This document shows, in pieces, positions 47,824 to 57,974 of a stretch of DNA of 64,000 bases (position 1 is its first letter; every line of letters begins with the position of its first letter). The notes below the pieces were generated by a model. That model saw nothing but the letters and a program-made list of their open reading frames with translations, was not told the origin of the DNA and searched no databases. Origin of the DNA: Bradymonas sp963697525 (lineage in GTDB: Bacteria > Myxococcota_A > Bradymonadia > Bradymonadales > Bradymonadaceae); assembly GCA_963697525.1 (NCBI GenBank), contig OY969087.1, positions 3,224,001-3,288,000 of the forward strand. The letters run 5' to 3'. Position numbers and translations under genes: made by a program.

Positions 47824-48159
47824 CTACCAAAAGCCTGGTTCGTCGGGCTCCTCGGAGGGGGCCGCCGCAGGTTCGTCTGCCAGCGGCGCGGCGGGCGCAT
47901 CGTCACCAAGCATGGCGGTGTCGTCGTCGCGGTCTTTAAACTCGCCGAATAGACTCCAACCGAACATCGCCGAGAACAGTAGGTAGAACCCCACCACGCT
48001 CAACACTCCATCTTTGAGCCAGAACACCGGGCTGTCGCTGGACACACCGCTGCCATAGCGACTGCTCGCGTGGCCCGAATGAACCTCGAAGGCGACCAGA
48101 ACCAGGGCCACGACACCGGCGAATCCGCTCTTGAGACGCTTATCGTCGATGCCAAACAC
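47824..48159 (-). CDS. Small two-TM membrane protein
   Basis: 111 residues from GTG 48159 with SD GAGGAG. Two hydrophobic segments (FAGVVALVLVAFEVHSG and DGVLSVVGFYLLFSAMFGW) are followed by an acidic Ala/Pro/Glu/Asp-rich tail. It is encoded 26 nt downstream of the FAD enzyme gene and is probably co-transcribed with it. It may anchor or assist that enzyme. No family is recognised. The end is convergent with mgtE (8-nt gap). Confidence 0.6.
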   Translation of the reverse strand: MFGIDDKRLKSGFAGVVALVLVAFEVHSGHASSRYGSGVSSDSPVFWLKDGVLSVVGFYLLFSAMFGWSLFGEFKDRDDDTAMLGDDAPAAPLADEPAAAPSEEPDEPGFW

Positions 48160-48185
48160 GGGCTACTCCTCGGTCGCAGGGATGG

Positions 48186-49454
48186 TCAGCTCCCCAAGTC
48201 GTTGAACTTCTGCGCCAATGTGCGTGCTTCCACGATATTATCTTCGATGGAGCAGTAGGTCCAGCCGCCGTAGCGCCCGATGGAGTGCACCCCGCGAAGC
48301 TGCAGCATCGAGCTGTAGTGGTCGAACGCCGCGCGCGAGTCCTGGGTGATATGCACGTAGGCGGGGTCGAGCACGACGTGGTGGTCGGCGACGAGGGTAT
48401 GATCTTTGACGATGCCGGCTTCCTTCAGGTCGTCGAGCACGCGCTGTTTCATCGCCTCGGCGTCGACCTCGGCGTCTTTGGGATAGCCGATCTCGACGTA
48501 CAGGCTCATGCGCTCGTCGCCCAGGATATTGTCGTAGAAGCCCACCCGGTAAAACGCGTACTTCTTCTCGGGCAGGTAGATCCAGTGGACCCCCTCGGGG
48601 CCCTTCTTGTCGAAGCCCAGGTTGAAGCACAACACCTTGTTGTAGGTGAACACCTCCGGGTCGTGCTCCAGGCCACTCAACGCCAGAAGACGGTCGAACG
48701 GGGCCGACGAGATCAGGTATTCGAACTCGATCTCGTCGCCCTGAGCAGTCGTGGCCACTTTGCGCTCGAGGTCGAGGTCGACCAGCCCCTGATCGAGCAG
48801 GATGCGCTCGTCGGGCACCTCCGAGGCGAGCGCGTTGACGTACATGATCGCGCCGTTTTTGGGGTAGGTGAACGTCGCGTTGTACGAGGCATTGTCCGGC
48901 CGGCGCATATTGCGCACGATGTCGCGAAGGTCGGCGTACGGAAAAAAGCGGCCCATCGCGTCGCGGTCGAGCTCCTCGAGGTCGCACGCATACAGCTTCT
49001 CGTTGTAGGGGACCAAAAACTTCTCGCTGATGCCCTTGCCGAACTTCTCGTAGAGCATGCCCTTGAAGCTGTCGGCGGCGAACGCCTCGTCGAGTTCGTC
49101 GCGAAAGAACAGGTCGTACAGACACTCGACGAAGTCATCCTTGGCGAGCTGGTGGATATTCTTCTGGAAGGGAAAGTCGACCAGCGCGTCCTTGTAGATG
49201 ATCTGGGAGTTCTTGACGACGGTGGTGACCTCGTCGTCGGGCATGCGATCGCGCAAATACTGTTCGATCTCGGGGCGCTTGAAGTGGAAGAAGTGGCCCG
49301 AGAAGTCCCAGACGAACCCGTCTTTTTTGACCGTCTTGCACCACCCGCCGATCTCGGGCTCGCGCTCCAAGATCAGGTAGTCCTCGGAGTCGATGAAGTT
49401 GGCGAAGGCCAGGCCGGACATGCCGGCGCCGATGATGAGGTATTTGGTGTGCAT
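48186..49454 (-). CDS. FAD-dependent oxidoreductase, UDP-galactopyranose-mutase-like
   Basis: 422 residues from ATG 49454. The N-terminal FAD-binding Rossmann motif is YLIIGAGMSGLAFANFID, then a second nucleotide-contact E at LEREPEIGGWC. C-terminal motifs SIGRYGGWTYCSIEDNIVEA are typical of the UDP-galactopyranose mutase / amine-oxidase superfamily acting on sugar nucleotides. The role may be in surface polysaccharide synthesis, which would suit an envelope-rich region, but the substrate is not determined. A small membrane protein gene follows in the same operon. Confidence 0.75.
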   Translation of the reverse strand: MHTKYLIIGAGMSGLAFANFIDSEDYLILEREPEIGGWCKTVKKDGFVWDFSGHFFHFKRPEIEQYLRDRMPDDEVTTVVKNSQIIYKDALVDFPFQKNIHQLAKDDFVECLYDLFFRDELDEAFAADSFKGMLYEKFGKGISEKFLVPYNEKLYACDLEELDRDAMGRFFPYADLRDIVRNMRRPDNASYNATFTYPKNGAIMYVNALASEVPDERILLDQGLVDLDLERKVATTAQGDEIEFEYLISSAPFDRLLALSGLEHDPEVFTYNKVLCFNLGFDKKGPEGVHWIYLPEKKYAFYRVGFYDNILGDERMSLYVEIGYPKDAEVDAEAMKQRVLDDLKEAGIVKDHTLVADHHVVLDPAYVHITQDSRAAFDHYSSMLQLRGVHSIGRYGGWTYCSIEDNIVEARTLAQKFNDLGS

Positions 49455-49646
49455 GGTTGGTAGTGTGTTGCGGTCCGTGCTGGCAGGGCCTGTTCGAGGC
49501 TCCAACCAACCAAATACCAGCCACCTTTACAAGAGTGCAATTGCGTAGGCTGCTCGCCACGGCAGGTTCGATCAATGATCGCCGCCGCAGTAGCTACACG
49601 GCCAATCTGGGAGCTTTGAGCGGTTGGCGGCGCGCGAACGAGCGTA

Positions 49647-50222
49647 TCACCCCCTTTCCCCCACGGCGGCGGGCGCGTTTTTCGGTGCCAGATCTCTTCC
49701 AGGTCTGGCTTGCCGCAGCGCGTGCGCTGCGAGCTCGAGCACTTCCTGGGCGCTAAGCTCATCAGCGTCTTCGGAGCTGACAAAGTAGCGGTTTCCCACC
49801 GAGGACTTCTCATCCGAAGCGGTCACCCGCTCGATAAGGTTTGTGCGCCCGTAGGCCGAAAGCAGCGCGCCCAGCGTCAGCTCGATGGTCGTCCACTCGT
49901 TGGTGTGGCCACGGTGCTCTTGGACAGGCGGGTGGCTAAAAGGCGCTTTCGGCGCTTCTCGGCGCTTCTCGGCCTTGATGTGCCGATGAAGACAGCGGCG
50001 AACCGCGCACCAATCGACCTTCTGCAAGGCCAGCCCAAAGGCATTGTCCGAGACGCGCTCTTTGAGCCCGATGCCTGCGCGCACTGCCAAGCGAAGCTGC
50101 TCGCTTCGATGCTCGACTGCCCGAGTCGAGCGCGCGTTGCTCGAAAGCGCCAGAACGCCCAACTTTAGAAGCGGACATTGGCATCGACGGTGTCCAAGCT
50201 TAGCCCGCAGGGACGCCGTCAC
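49647..50222 (-). pseudogene. Decayed transposase fragment (DDE family)
   Basis: A 191-codon open stretch that looks like a collapsed transposase. The first part (KLGVLALSSNARSTRAVEHR, ERVSDNAFGLALQKVDWCAV, RRCLHRHIKAEKRR) resembles the N-terminal region of DDE transposases. It then jumps to NEWTTIELTLGALLSAYGR, NLIERVT and NRYFVSSEDADELSAQEVL, segments normally found much further along. The catalytic core between them is missing, so the element is an internal-deletion relic. No inverted repeats were found. Base use is less biased than in neighbouring genes. Confidence 0.5.
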
Positions 50223-50532
50223 TCTTTCTTGGGGATCAGGATATGAAAAATCGTTCGGTGGGTCGATCCCTCAGCCGTGGCCGGATGCCGGAGCCGTGGC
50301 CGGATGCCGGAACCCGTGACCGTGACCAGAAGCCGGGGCCGTGACCGGAAACCGGGACCGGAAGTCGGAGCCGGCCGTCGGCTCGGCCCGCCTCGTAGAA
50401 AGGGGGAGAAGCCGCATCTCGCTAGCTGCCGATTCTGTGCGTCCCGCGGGACAAGCCACGCGGGGGCGCTAACTGCGAAAAAGATTCGAGGCCCGATCGC
50501 TGAGCGAACCTGCTCGCCACGGAGGGCTAGTC
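50223..50532. other. Non-coding region with CCGG-rich repeats
   Basis: About 310 nt beside the transposase relic. It contains the tandem repeat below and degenerate ccggnn repeats to about 50390. No gene recognised. Confidence 0.5.
50273..50310. repeat. 19-bp tandem direct repeat
   Basis: agccgtggccggatgccgg occurs twice head-to-tail (50273-50291 and 50292-50310), followed by degenerate ccgg-rich copies. Confidence 0.7.
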
Positions 50533-51216
50533 CTAGAAGGACACCTGCAGGCGGGCGGCGGGGCCGCCGTTCATCCAGGCGGGGGCGAGCTTGGCCTGGA
50601 CGCCTTCGCCGTTGATGTCGTCGGTGGCCATCAGGACGACGCCGCCGGTGAGCATCGAGCCGCCCACCGCGTAGAGGGCGAGCACGAATTTGCGGGTCTG
50701 GTCGATCTGGTTGCGCAGATCGCGGTACTGCTGGCGGCCGGCGCGGGCGGTCAGCGAGTCGTACTGGTTTTGCTGGGCCATGGTCTGGAAGTGGTACAGC
50801 AGGGCGCCGGTGAAGATGGAGGCGCCGGTGCCGGTCAGCCCCCATGCCAGCCGGTTGGTCGGTGAGTCGCGCAGCTCGCGCCGCTCGATGGCCGCGGGGG
50901 CATGCACCCGGGCATCGTCCCGGGGCTGGCCGTCGAGCCAACGCGGCGCCGGGCGGGCGACGACCTCGCCGATGATCGCGCTTTGCTGTTGGATCAGGGT
51001 GTGGCGGTCGGCGCTGATGGCGGCGTCGCGCCCCGACGGAAGGTCGAAATTATCGGCGCGCCGGGCGCTGCGGTCGCTATCGCGCAGCCGCAACAGCTTG
51101 ACGGGCTGCTCGGCAAACGCCGGCGCGGCCAAGAGGCTCGCTGCCAGCATCGCCAGCAGGCCAAACATGCAGGCCAGATGGCCGTTGGCTCGTTTGGCAC
51201 ATGCGCCTGTCAACAC
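50533..51216 (-). CDS. Exported protein with two hydrophobic segments, unknown function
   Basis: About 227 residues. The start is uncertain: GTG 51216 or TTG 51213 both follow AGGAG, while ATG 51168 lies inside the signal sequence. A signal peptide (FGLLAMLAASLLAAPAFAEQ) is followed by a polar Arg/Asp-rich region and two hydrophobic helices (LAWGLTGTGASIFTGALLYHF and KFVLALYAVGGSMLTGGVVLM) flanking a Tyr/Gln/Arg-rich helix. The C-terminus ends RLQVSF. No family is recognised; it is probably an inner-membrane or periplasmic envelope protein. Confidence 0.6.
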   Translation of the reverse strand: MLTGACAKRANGHLACMFGLLAMLAASLLAAPAFAEQPVKLLRLRDSDRSARRADNFDLPSGRDAAISADRHTLIQQQSAIIGEVVARPAPRWLDGQPRDDARVHAPAAIERRELRDSPTNRLAWGLTGTGASIFTGALLYHFQTMAQQNQYDSLTARAGRQQYRDLRNQIDQTRKFVLALYAVGGSMLTGGVVLMATDDINGEGVQAKLAPAWMNGGPAARLQVSF

Positions 51217-51525
51217 CAACTCCTCGCTCGGGTGATCGGGGCGTGGCGAGAGCTCCCGTCGATGGGGCTCACCAGGGCTGCAGTCATTAATAGTGAATGT
51301 CGCTAATATCCAAATTACCATAAGTCTGCGTGGTTGTCCCGAGGCAAATGGCAATTTTGGAGTAAAGCTTATCCACTGTCGTGTCGGTCTCGCCGTACTC
51401 TGGAAGCTAAGCCGCCGGCCACGTGCGACAACCCGAGTGCTTGTGCCGGCGTGGTTACGTTTGATAGGAGAGGAGCCGCCACAGGGGCGGATATCTAACT
51501 TTCCTTGCCTGAATGAGGGACGAGG
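51217..51525. other. AT-richer divergent intergenic region
   Basis: About 309 nt between divergent genes, with an AT-rich core (51285-51370) that probably carries promoters for both sides. No motif was strong enough to name. Confidence 0.4.
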
Positions 51526-51897
51526 ATGCATCCAAATATGAGCAGCACTCGGGGGCGTTGGGCGACGGCCTGGCGGTTGTGGGCGGCCGCGCTGATGTTG
51601 GTGACGGCGCTGGCGGCACTGGCGGCCTGCGGGACGGCGACGGACAATCCCAGCGATTGTACCGCCGACGAGTATTACGACGACGCCACCAATCTGTGTA
51701 CGGCGTGTCCGGCGGCGGTCGTGCCCGATTGCCAGGCCGGCTGCGGCTTCGAAATCGTCAAAGACGACCGCGGCTGCCCGGTCGCCCAGTGTGTCGAGCA
51801 GTGTCAATGCGGGGCCGGGGAGTTCTTCTCCCAGGACACCCTCACTTGTCAGAAATGCGCCGACGCGGCCAACCCGCCGCCGGTCTGCGCGCAGTAG
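51526..51897 (+). CDS. Cys-rich lipoprotein
   Basis: 123 residues from ATG 51526; ATG 51538 is an alternative. Lipobox LAAC gives Cys35 after a long n-region. The mature part has about 12 cysteines in CTACP, CQAGCGF, CVEQCQCG and CQKC patterns, resembling Cys-rich modules of myxobacterial surface proteins. It is encoded 18 nt upstream of mutY, perhaps only by position. Function unknown. Confidence 0.7.
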   Translation: MHPNMSSTRGRWATAWRLWAAALMLVTALAALAACGTATDNPSDCTADEYYDDATNLCTACPAAVVPDCQAGCGFEIVKDDRGCPVAQCVEQCQCGAGEFFSQDTLTCQKCADAANPPPVCAQ

Positions 51898-51915
51898 TCA
51901 CTCCCCTGAGGTTTC

Positions 51916-53070
<1,155 letters not shown>

Positions 53071-53077
53071 CGTTCGC

Positions 53078-55729
53078 TCAGGGCGTGGCGGCGATGGACT
53101 TGAAGCGGACCTGAGACGCGCCGCCGGTATGGGGCGCGACCTCCTCGTAGGCCAGCTTAGTGGACCCGTCGGCGCCGACGGAGGCGGCGACGAAGTGTTT
53201 GGCGGTCGTCGACGGGTCCACAAGCGTCTCGACGCTTCCCGGCGCGCCCTTGGTCATGGGCACGCGCTGGACCGACCACGAATCGCCCTCGAGGGTCTGG
53301 TAGACAAGCCAGGCTTGGGCGCCGTCGTCGACCACCGTGGGCCGCCACGACCAGCGGTCGTAGGGGCCGTCGGCGTCGACGAGCTGCGCCGGCGTGGCGG
53401 TGGCGGTGCCGTCGGAGTTCGCTGTGAGCATTGCGTAGGCCACGCGCGTATTCGCGCGGGTGGCGCGGGCGTCGGTCCAGGCCACCGCAAAGGTGGCGTT
53501 GAGCAGGTGGCGGATGCGCGGCGTGGAGTTGATGGCCTCGACGCCGCCGGGCACGGTGTCCAGCCGCAGCGGCTGCGACCAGCTCAGGCCTCCGTCGGTG
53601 CTCACCGCCGCCCGGATCTCCCACTGCCAATCCTTGAAGTCCATCCAGGTCACCGCGATCGCCTGAGACGACACGGCCACGCGCGCGTCCCACTGGTCGG
53701 CGCGAAGCCCGGGGCGGTCTTGGGGGCGCGCTTCGATGGCGGTGTCCACCGACAGTTGCTCGAAGGGCGCGTCCAGGCTCGTCTGGGCGTAGTAGGCCCG
53801 GTTGGCGTTGCCCACGCGTTTGATCCAGCTCATGTGCAGCAGGTTGCCCTGAACCTGAATCGACGGGTGGAAGGCCCACTGGCCCACCTCGTCGGCGGCG
53901 ATGACCTTATGTGTGCCCGCGAAGTGGTCGGTCTGGGTGTCGAAGGTGGTATAGCCCAGCCGATTTTCGCCGTCGCCGATGAGCTCGGTGACGATGTGGA
54001 GCTTGCCGCTGCCCGCGGCGATGGTCGGGCGCACCACGTCGTAGCCGGCAAACTCCTCGGTGGCGTCCGAGGCCAACGCGCCGTCCTGGTAGACCTGCAC
54101 GCGCAGGCGGCGCTGGCCGATCTGGCCGGCGCTGGAGACGACGTAGGTCTTGGCGCCGATCACCGCGATCTGCGGGTGGGTTTGCACGGAGATGGGGTAG
54201 GCCGAGGGATCGGGTCCGTGCAGGTCGGCGGCCCACATGCCGTCGACGTAGTCGCCCTCGCGCGGGTCGCCCGAGCCGGGCAGCAACTTGGCGCCGTCGG
54301 CGCGCAAGTCGGTGCGCCGCTGCGCGAGACTCATCGAGGGGTTTGCCTGACCGGGGTCGTCGAACGCCCACGGGCCGATGAACGTATTGCCGGCGAGCGG
54401 CCCCGGCTGGCCCACGAAGGCGGCGGCGCCGGCCTGGCGGCTGGCCTTCTCGATGAATTGGACCTGACCGTCGGCGGGCAGCTCGAAGAAATTGCCGGTC
54501 AACTGCGCCACGTAGCCGTGGGTCGCCCGGGGGCTGCGTTGGACCAGATTCCAGCCGGCGAGCATGAAGACATCGGGCTGCCAGCGCACCTGCTGGGTGG
54601 GGGGCATCGTCGGCGGCAGCGGTTTGACCCACCCGCCCACGAACGCCTCGGGCTGAAAGATGATCTCGGCGCCCAGGTCGTCGAGGCGGTCTTGGACGTC
54701 GGGCATCCAGGCGGGTTTGGAGATGACCACGCCCGTGCGCCCCCACGGGGTGTCCATCAGGTGGATGTCGGTGAAGTCGCCCGGGGCGATGTTCAACTGG
54801 GTGATCTCGGTCTGGGTGACGTAGGTCTTGAGGGTCTCGTCGACGACCTTGCCGTCGGGGCCGAATAAGATCTGGCGGTTGTGCACCTTTGGGCTGGTGG
54901 CCACGTAGGCGTATTGCAGGTCGGGGTAGTCCGGGTCGCCCACGCGCGCGACCAGGGCGGGGTCGGTGGTCTTCTCGAAGTCGGGCAGATCGACGGTCAC
55001 GGACACGTACAGGTCGTAGCGGTCGGCGAGCTGGCCGAAGGTGTCGTAGGTGGCGCGCACCACCGTGTCGGTCAACGCCAGCAACAGCCGGTTGGGGATG
55101 CTCGTGTCCGGAAACTGCTCGCCGTAGTAGCCAAAGGCGTCGGTGAGCTTGCCGACCATGCTGGTCAGGGCCTGGGTGGACTGGGCCATGTGGCGGGCGG
55201 CGTCGGCCTTGGGGCCGATGAGCAGCATGGGCAGGCTCATCGACTCGGGAAACACCACCACGTTGGGCAGATGCGGGGCCCGACAGGGCAAGACCTTTTC
55301 ATGGATGAGCTGGTGAATATGCTCACGAAACGTTCGCTGCGAGGTCAGCGCGCCGAAGTCCAGCCGGTAGCTGGGCACGAAGATGCGCGCGCGCACCGTG
55401 GCCCCGTCGGCCCCGTCGTTGACCACGGTCGTGGGGCAGTCGGTGGGCGGGGCGCCCAGATCCGCCAGGCTGGGGTCATAACCCCCGCCGGCGTCCGCGT
55501 CGGGGCCGGAGTCGCCGGTGGCATCGACGCTTGCGGCGTCCACGCCGGTGTCGTAGGACGCATCGCCGCCGGCGTCGCTCAGGCCGCCGGCGTCGCTTGC
55601 CGGGTGGGCTTTGCCATTGGTGGCCGAGTCGTTGCCGCTGCACGCGTTGAGGCCGACCGAGAGCACGGCCAGCAACGCCAACGTCGCGAGGCGCCGGACT
55701 GTCACTACATTCGCAAACAATAGGTTCAT
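53078..55729 (-). CDS. Lipoprotein: nitrilase-like domain fused to BNR repeats
   Basis: 883 residues from ATG 55729 (SD GGAG). Lipobox GLNAC gives Cys30, followed by an Asp/Ala/Gly-rich linker (to about 95). Residues about 110-415 match the carbon-nitrogen hydrolase fold: VVVFPESMSLPM (E162), an ILFGPDGKV...LKTYV region (K301) and GRTGVVISKPAWMPDVQDRL, where the catalytic Cys is replaced by Ser337. The C-terminal half (about 480-880) is beta-rich with an Asp-box (STDGGLSWSQP), like sialidase/BNR propellers. Extracellular location is inferred. Active hydrolase function is uncertain because the nucleophile is changed. Confidence 0.7.
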   Translation of the reverse strand: MNLLFANVVTVRRLATLALLAVLSVGLNACSGNDSATNGKAHPASDAGGLSDAGGDASYDTGVDAASVDATGDSGPDADAGGGYDPSLADLGAPPTDCPTTVVNDGADGATVRARIFVPSYRLDFGALTSQRTFREHIHQLIHEKVLPCRAPHLPNVVVFPESMSLPMLLIGPKADAARHMAQSTQALTSMVGKLTDAFGYYGEQFPDTSIPNRLLLALTDTVVRATYDTFGQLADRYDLYVSVTVDLPDFEKTTDPALVARVGDPDYPDLQYAYVATSPKVHNRQILFGPDGKVVDETLKTYVTQTEITQLNIAPGDFTDIHLMDTPWGRTGVVISKPAWMPDVQDRLDDLGAEIIFQPEAFVGGWVKPLPPTMPPTQQVRWQPDVFMLAGWNLVQRSPRATHGYVAQLTGNFFELPADGQVQFIEKASRQAGAAAFVGQPGPLAGNTFIGPWAFDDPGQANPSMSLAQRRTDLRADGAKLLPGSGDPREGDYVDGMWAADLHGPDPSAYPISVQTHPQIAVIGAKTYVVSSAGQIGQRRLRVQVYQDGALASDATEEFAGYDVVRPTIAAGSGKLHIVTELIGDGENRLGYTTFDTQTDHFAGTHKVIAADEVGQWAFHPSIQVQGNLLHMSWIKRVGNANRAYYAQTSLDAPFEQLSVDTAIEARPQDRPGLRADQWDARVAVSSQAIAVTWMDFKDWQWEIRAAVSTDGGLSWSQPLRLDTVPGGVEAINSTPRIRHLLNATFAVAWTDARATRANTRVAYAMLTANSDGTATATPAQLVDADGPYDRWSWRPTVVDDGAQAWLVYQTLEGDSWSVQRVPMTKGAPGSVETLVDPSTTAKHFVAASVGADGSTKLAYEEVAPHTGGASQVRFKSIAATP

Positions 55730-55943
55730 CGCATCTCCGCCCGGCAGGTGGCTGCACTGGTACGGTTGAACAGCACTCGATGTCATCCCCACTACCATAT
55801 TGGGGGAAAACTGCATCGCATCACAAGAAACCAGGCGAAATCGGCCTGTGTCGGGCCCTGTCGGGCCGCGCCGCCACGGCAGTTGGCGTAGCATCGCTTA
55901 TGACCGTATGGTAAAATCAGCGTCCCATTCGTGCGATTGATCG

Positions 55944-57971
55944 ATGGATATGACAGAGACGGGGTCGAAAGACAGCAAGGGGCAAGTCGTCAGCCTGACG
56001 GTGGTCAGCGGACCGGATGCGGGCATGCGCCATGCGTTCGCCGCGGACACTCGGGTGGGCGTGGGCCGGGGCTCGAGCAACGACTTTGTGCTCACCGACG
56101 GGTTTGTCTCCAACCAGCACGGCGAGCTTGCCTTCGAGGATGGCGAGCTCATCTACCGGGACTTGCAGAGCCGCCACGGCTCGCTGGTGCTGGTCGACGA
56201 CGTCTCGCTGCATTTGCAGGACCGTCACAAATCCAGCCGCGTGCGCCTCACGCACGGCGCGGAGATCCAGGTCGGCTGCACGTTGATTCGCGTGCATATG
56301 GAGGACGACGAACAGCTCGACGACGACCTCGACGACGACCTCGTGGACACCGAGGTCATCAGCGTCGACGAGGCGGGCGGGCCGACCGAAGAGATCTTCA
56401 GCCACAGCAGCAAGCTGGAGGGCGGGGCGCGCGAGACGATGATCACCACCGCCATGCGCGGCGTGCAGTCGATCCCGCGGGACCTGGCCAGCAGCGACGA
56501 TCGTTCGGCGATTTTGTTTCGCCTGGCCGGCGAGCTCAACAGTCAGACCCAGCTCGACGACATCCTCGACCTCATCGTCGAGGCCATCTTCCACGCCTTT
56601 CCGGCGGCCAACTTCTTCGCGATCACCCTGGCCGACGACCCCGACGAGGTCAGCTCGGCAAGCCCGTTTGTGACCCGGGTGCGCGGCCGTCTGCCCGGCC
56701 AATCCGACGACGAAGAGCCCATCCTGAGCACCAGCATCCTGCGTCAGGTCATCGAGACGCGCGAGAGCGTGTTGTTCGTCAAGGATTCGCTGGGCGACAA
56801 TGTCAGCCAATCGATCCTCGACGCGCAGATCACCGCCTGTCTGTGCGCGCCGCTCATCGGGCAGCGCTCGCTGCTAGGGGTCATGCAGGTGGACACGCGC
56901 GGGGTGGGAAGCCTGTTCTCCAAGCACGACCTCAACCTGTTCAGCGTGTTCGCCTCCAACGTGGCGTTCGCCCTGGAGCGGGCGAAGCTCTCCGAGAATA
57001 TCGTCGAGATGTTCGAGAGCTTCGTGGCTGCCAGCGTCAACGCCATCGAGGCGCGCGACCCCACGACCGCCGGCCACAGCGAACGCGTGGCCGACTACAC
57101 CCTGGAGTTGGCCGGGGCGGTCAACGGCATCGAGACGGGCGTGCTCTCGGAGATCTTTTTGGATCGCAGCGAGCTCAAGGAGCTGCGGTACGCGGCGCTG
57201 CTCCACGACTTCGGCAAGATCGCCGTGCGCGAGAGCGTGCTGCGCAAGGGCAAGCGCCTGCCGGATCTGCACCTCGATCTCATCGCCCAGCGCTTCGAGA
57301 TGATCAAGGCGCTCAACTACCAGCGCCTCATTCGCAAGACCTTCGGGGGGACGAGCGATGCGGTCGATCCGCGCCATTTTCACGAGGTGGAGCACCAATA
57401 CGATCAGTATTGTGCCGAGCTCGACGCCACCCTGGAATGGTTGATGGGGGTAGCCAGCGCGCCGTTTCTCGAGGACGGTGTCATCGAGCAGGTGCGCACG
57501 CTTGGCGAGCGCCATTATATCGACGCCCGCGGGGAGCAATGCTCATTTCTGAGCGCGGAAGAGGTCGAAAACCTGACCATCCGCAAGGGCACGCTCAACG
57601 AGCAAGAGTGGGTGGATATGCGCTCGCACGCTCGGCGCAGCCAGGAATACCTGGAGCGCATCCCCTGGAGCGACGAGCTCGAGCGGGTGCCGTGCATCGC
57701 CGGTGCCCACCACGAGAAGCTCGACGGAAGCGGCTACCCGCTGGGGCTCGAGGCCGACCAGATCGTGCCGCAGGTGCGTATGATGACCATCGCCGACATC
57801 TTCGACGCGCTCACCGCCGCCGACCGTCCCTACCGCAAAGCGGCCAGCCCCGATCGCGCGGTCGAGATCCTGCGCCTGGAGGCGGCCGACGGCAAACTCG
57901 ACACCGACCTGGTCGAGGTCTTCGCCGACCGGGTCCTTCCCATCGTCGTCGAGCGAATCCCCCATCATTGA
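55944..57971 (+). CDS. FHA-GAF-HD-GYP protein, probable cyclic di-GMP phosphodiesterase
   Basis: 675 residues. An N-terminal FHA domain (about 15-115; VGVGRGSSNDFVLTDGFVSNQH) is followed by an acidic linker, a GAF domain (about 190-350) and an HD-GYP domain. The latter carries AGHSERVADYT, LLHDFGKIAV (about 419-428), RSHARRSQEYL and HHEKLDGSGYPLGL (about 589-602), then the later FDALTAADRPYRKA block. The HD and GYP motifs are about 170 residues apart, more than in typical HD-GYP enzymes. The function is hydrolysis of c-di-GMP, under control of phospho-Thr binding and a GAF ligand. Its 3' end is 3 nt from the convergent kinase gene. Confidence 0.9.
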   Translation: MDMTETGSKDSKGQVVSLTVVSGPDAGMRHAFAADTRVGVGRGSSNDFVLTDGFVSNQHGELAFEDGELIYRDLQSRHGSLVLVDDVSLHLQDRHKSSRVRLTHGAEIQVGCTLIRVHMEDDEQLDDDLDDDLVDTEVISVDEAGGPTEEIFSHSSKLEGGARETMITTAMRGVQSIPRDLASSDDRSAILFRLAGELNSQTQLDDILDLIVEAIFHAFPAANFFAITLADDPDEVSSASPFVTRVRGRLPGQSDDEEPILSTSILRQVIETRESVLFVKDSLGDNVSQSILDAQITACLCAPLIGQRSLLGVMQVDTRGVGSLFSKHDLNLFSVFASNVAFALERAKLSENIVEMFESFVAASVNAIEARDPTTAGHSERVADYTLELAGAVNGIETGVLSEIFLDRSELKELRYAALLHDFGKIAVRESVLRKGKRLPDLHLDLIAQRFEMIKALNYQRLIRKTFGGTSDAVDPRHFHEVEHQYDQYCAELDATLEWLMGVASAPFLEDGVIEQVRTLGERHYIDARGEQCSFLSAEEVENLTIRKGTLNEQEWVDMRSHARRSQEYLERIPWSDELERVPCIAGAHHEKLDGSGYPLGLEADQIVPQVRMMTIADIFDALTAADRPYRKAASPDRAVEILRLEAADGKLDTDLVEVFADRVLPIVVERIPHH

Positions 57972-57974
57972 TGA

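Noticed and set aside
49710..50168. Plus-strand 152-codon open frame in the transposase relic
   Set aside because: No recognisable domain; the minus strand gives the transposase-like matches.
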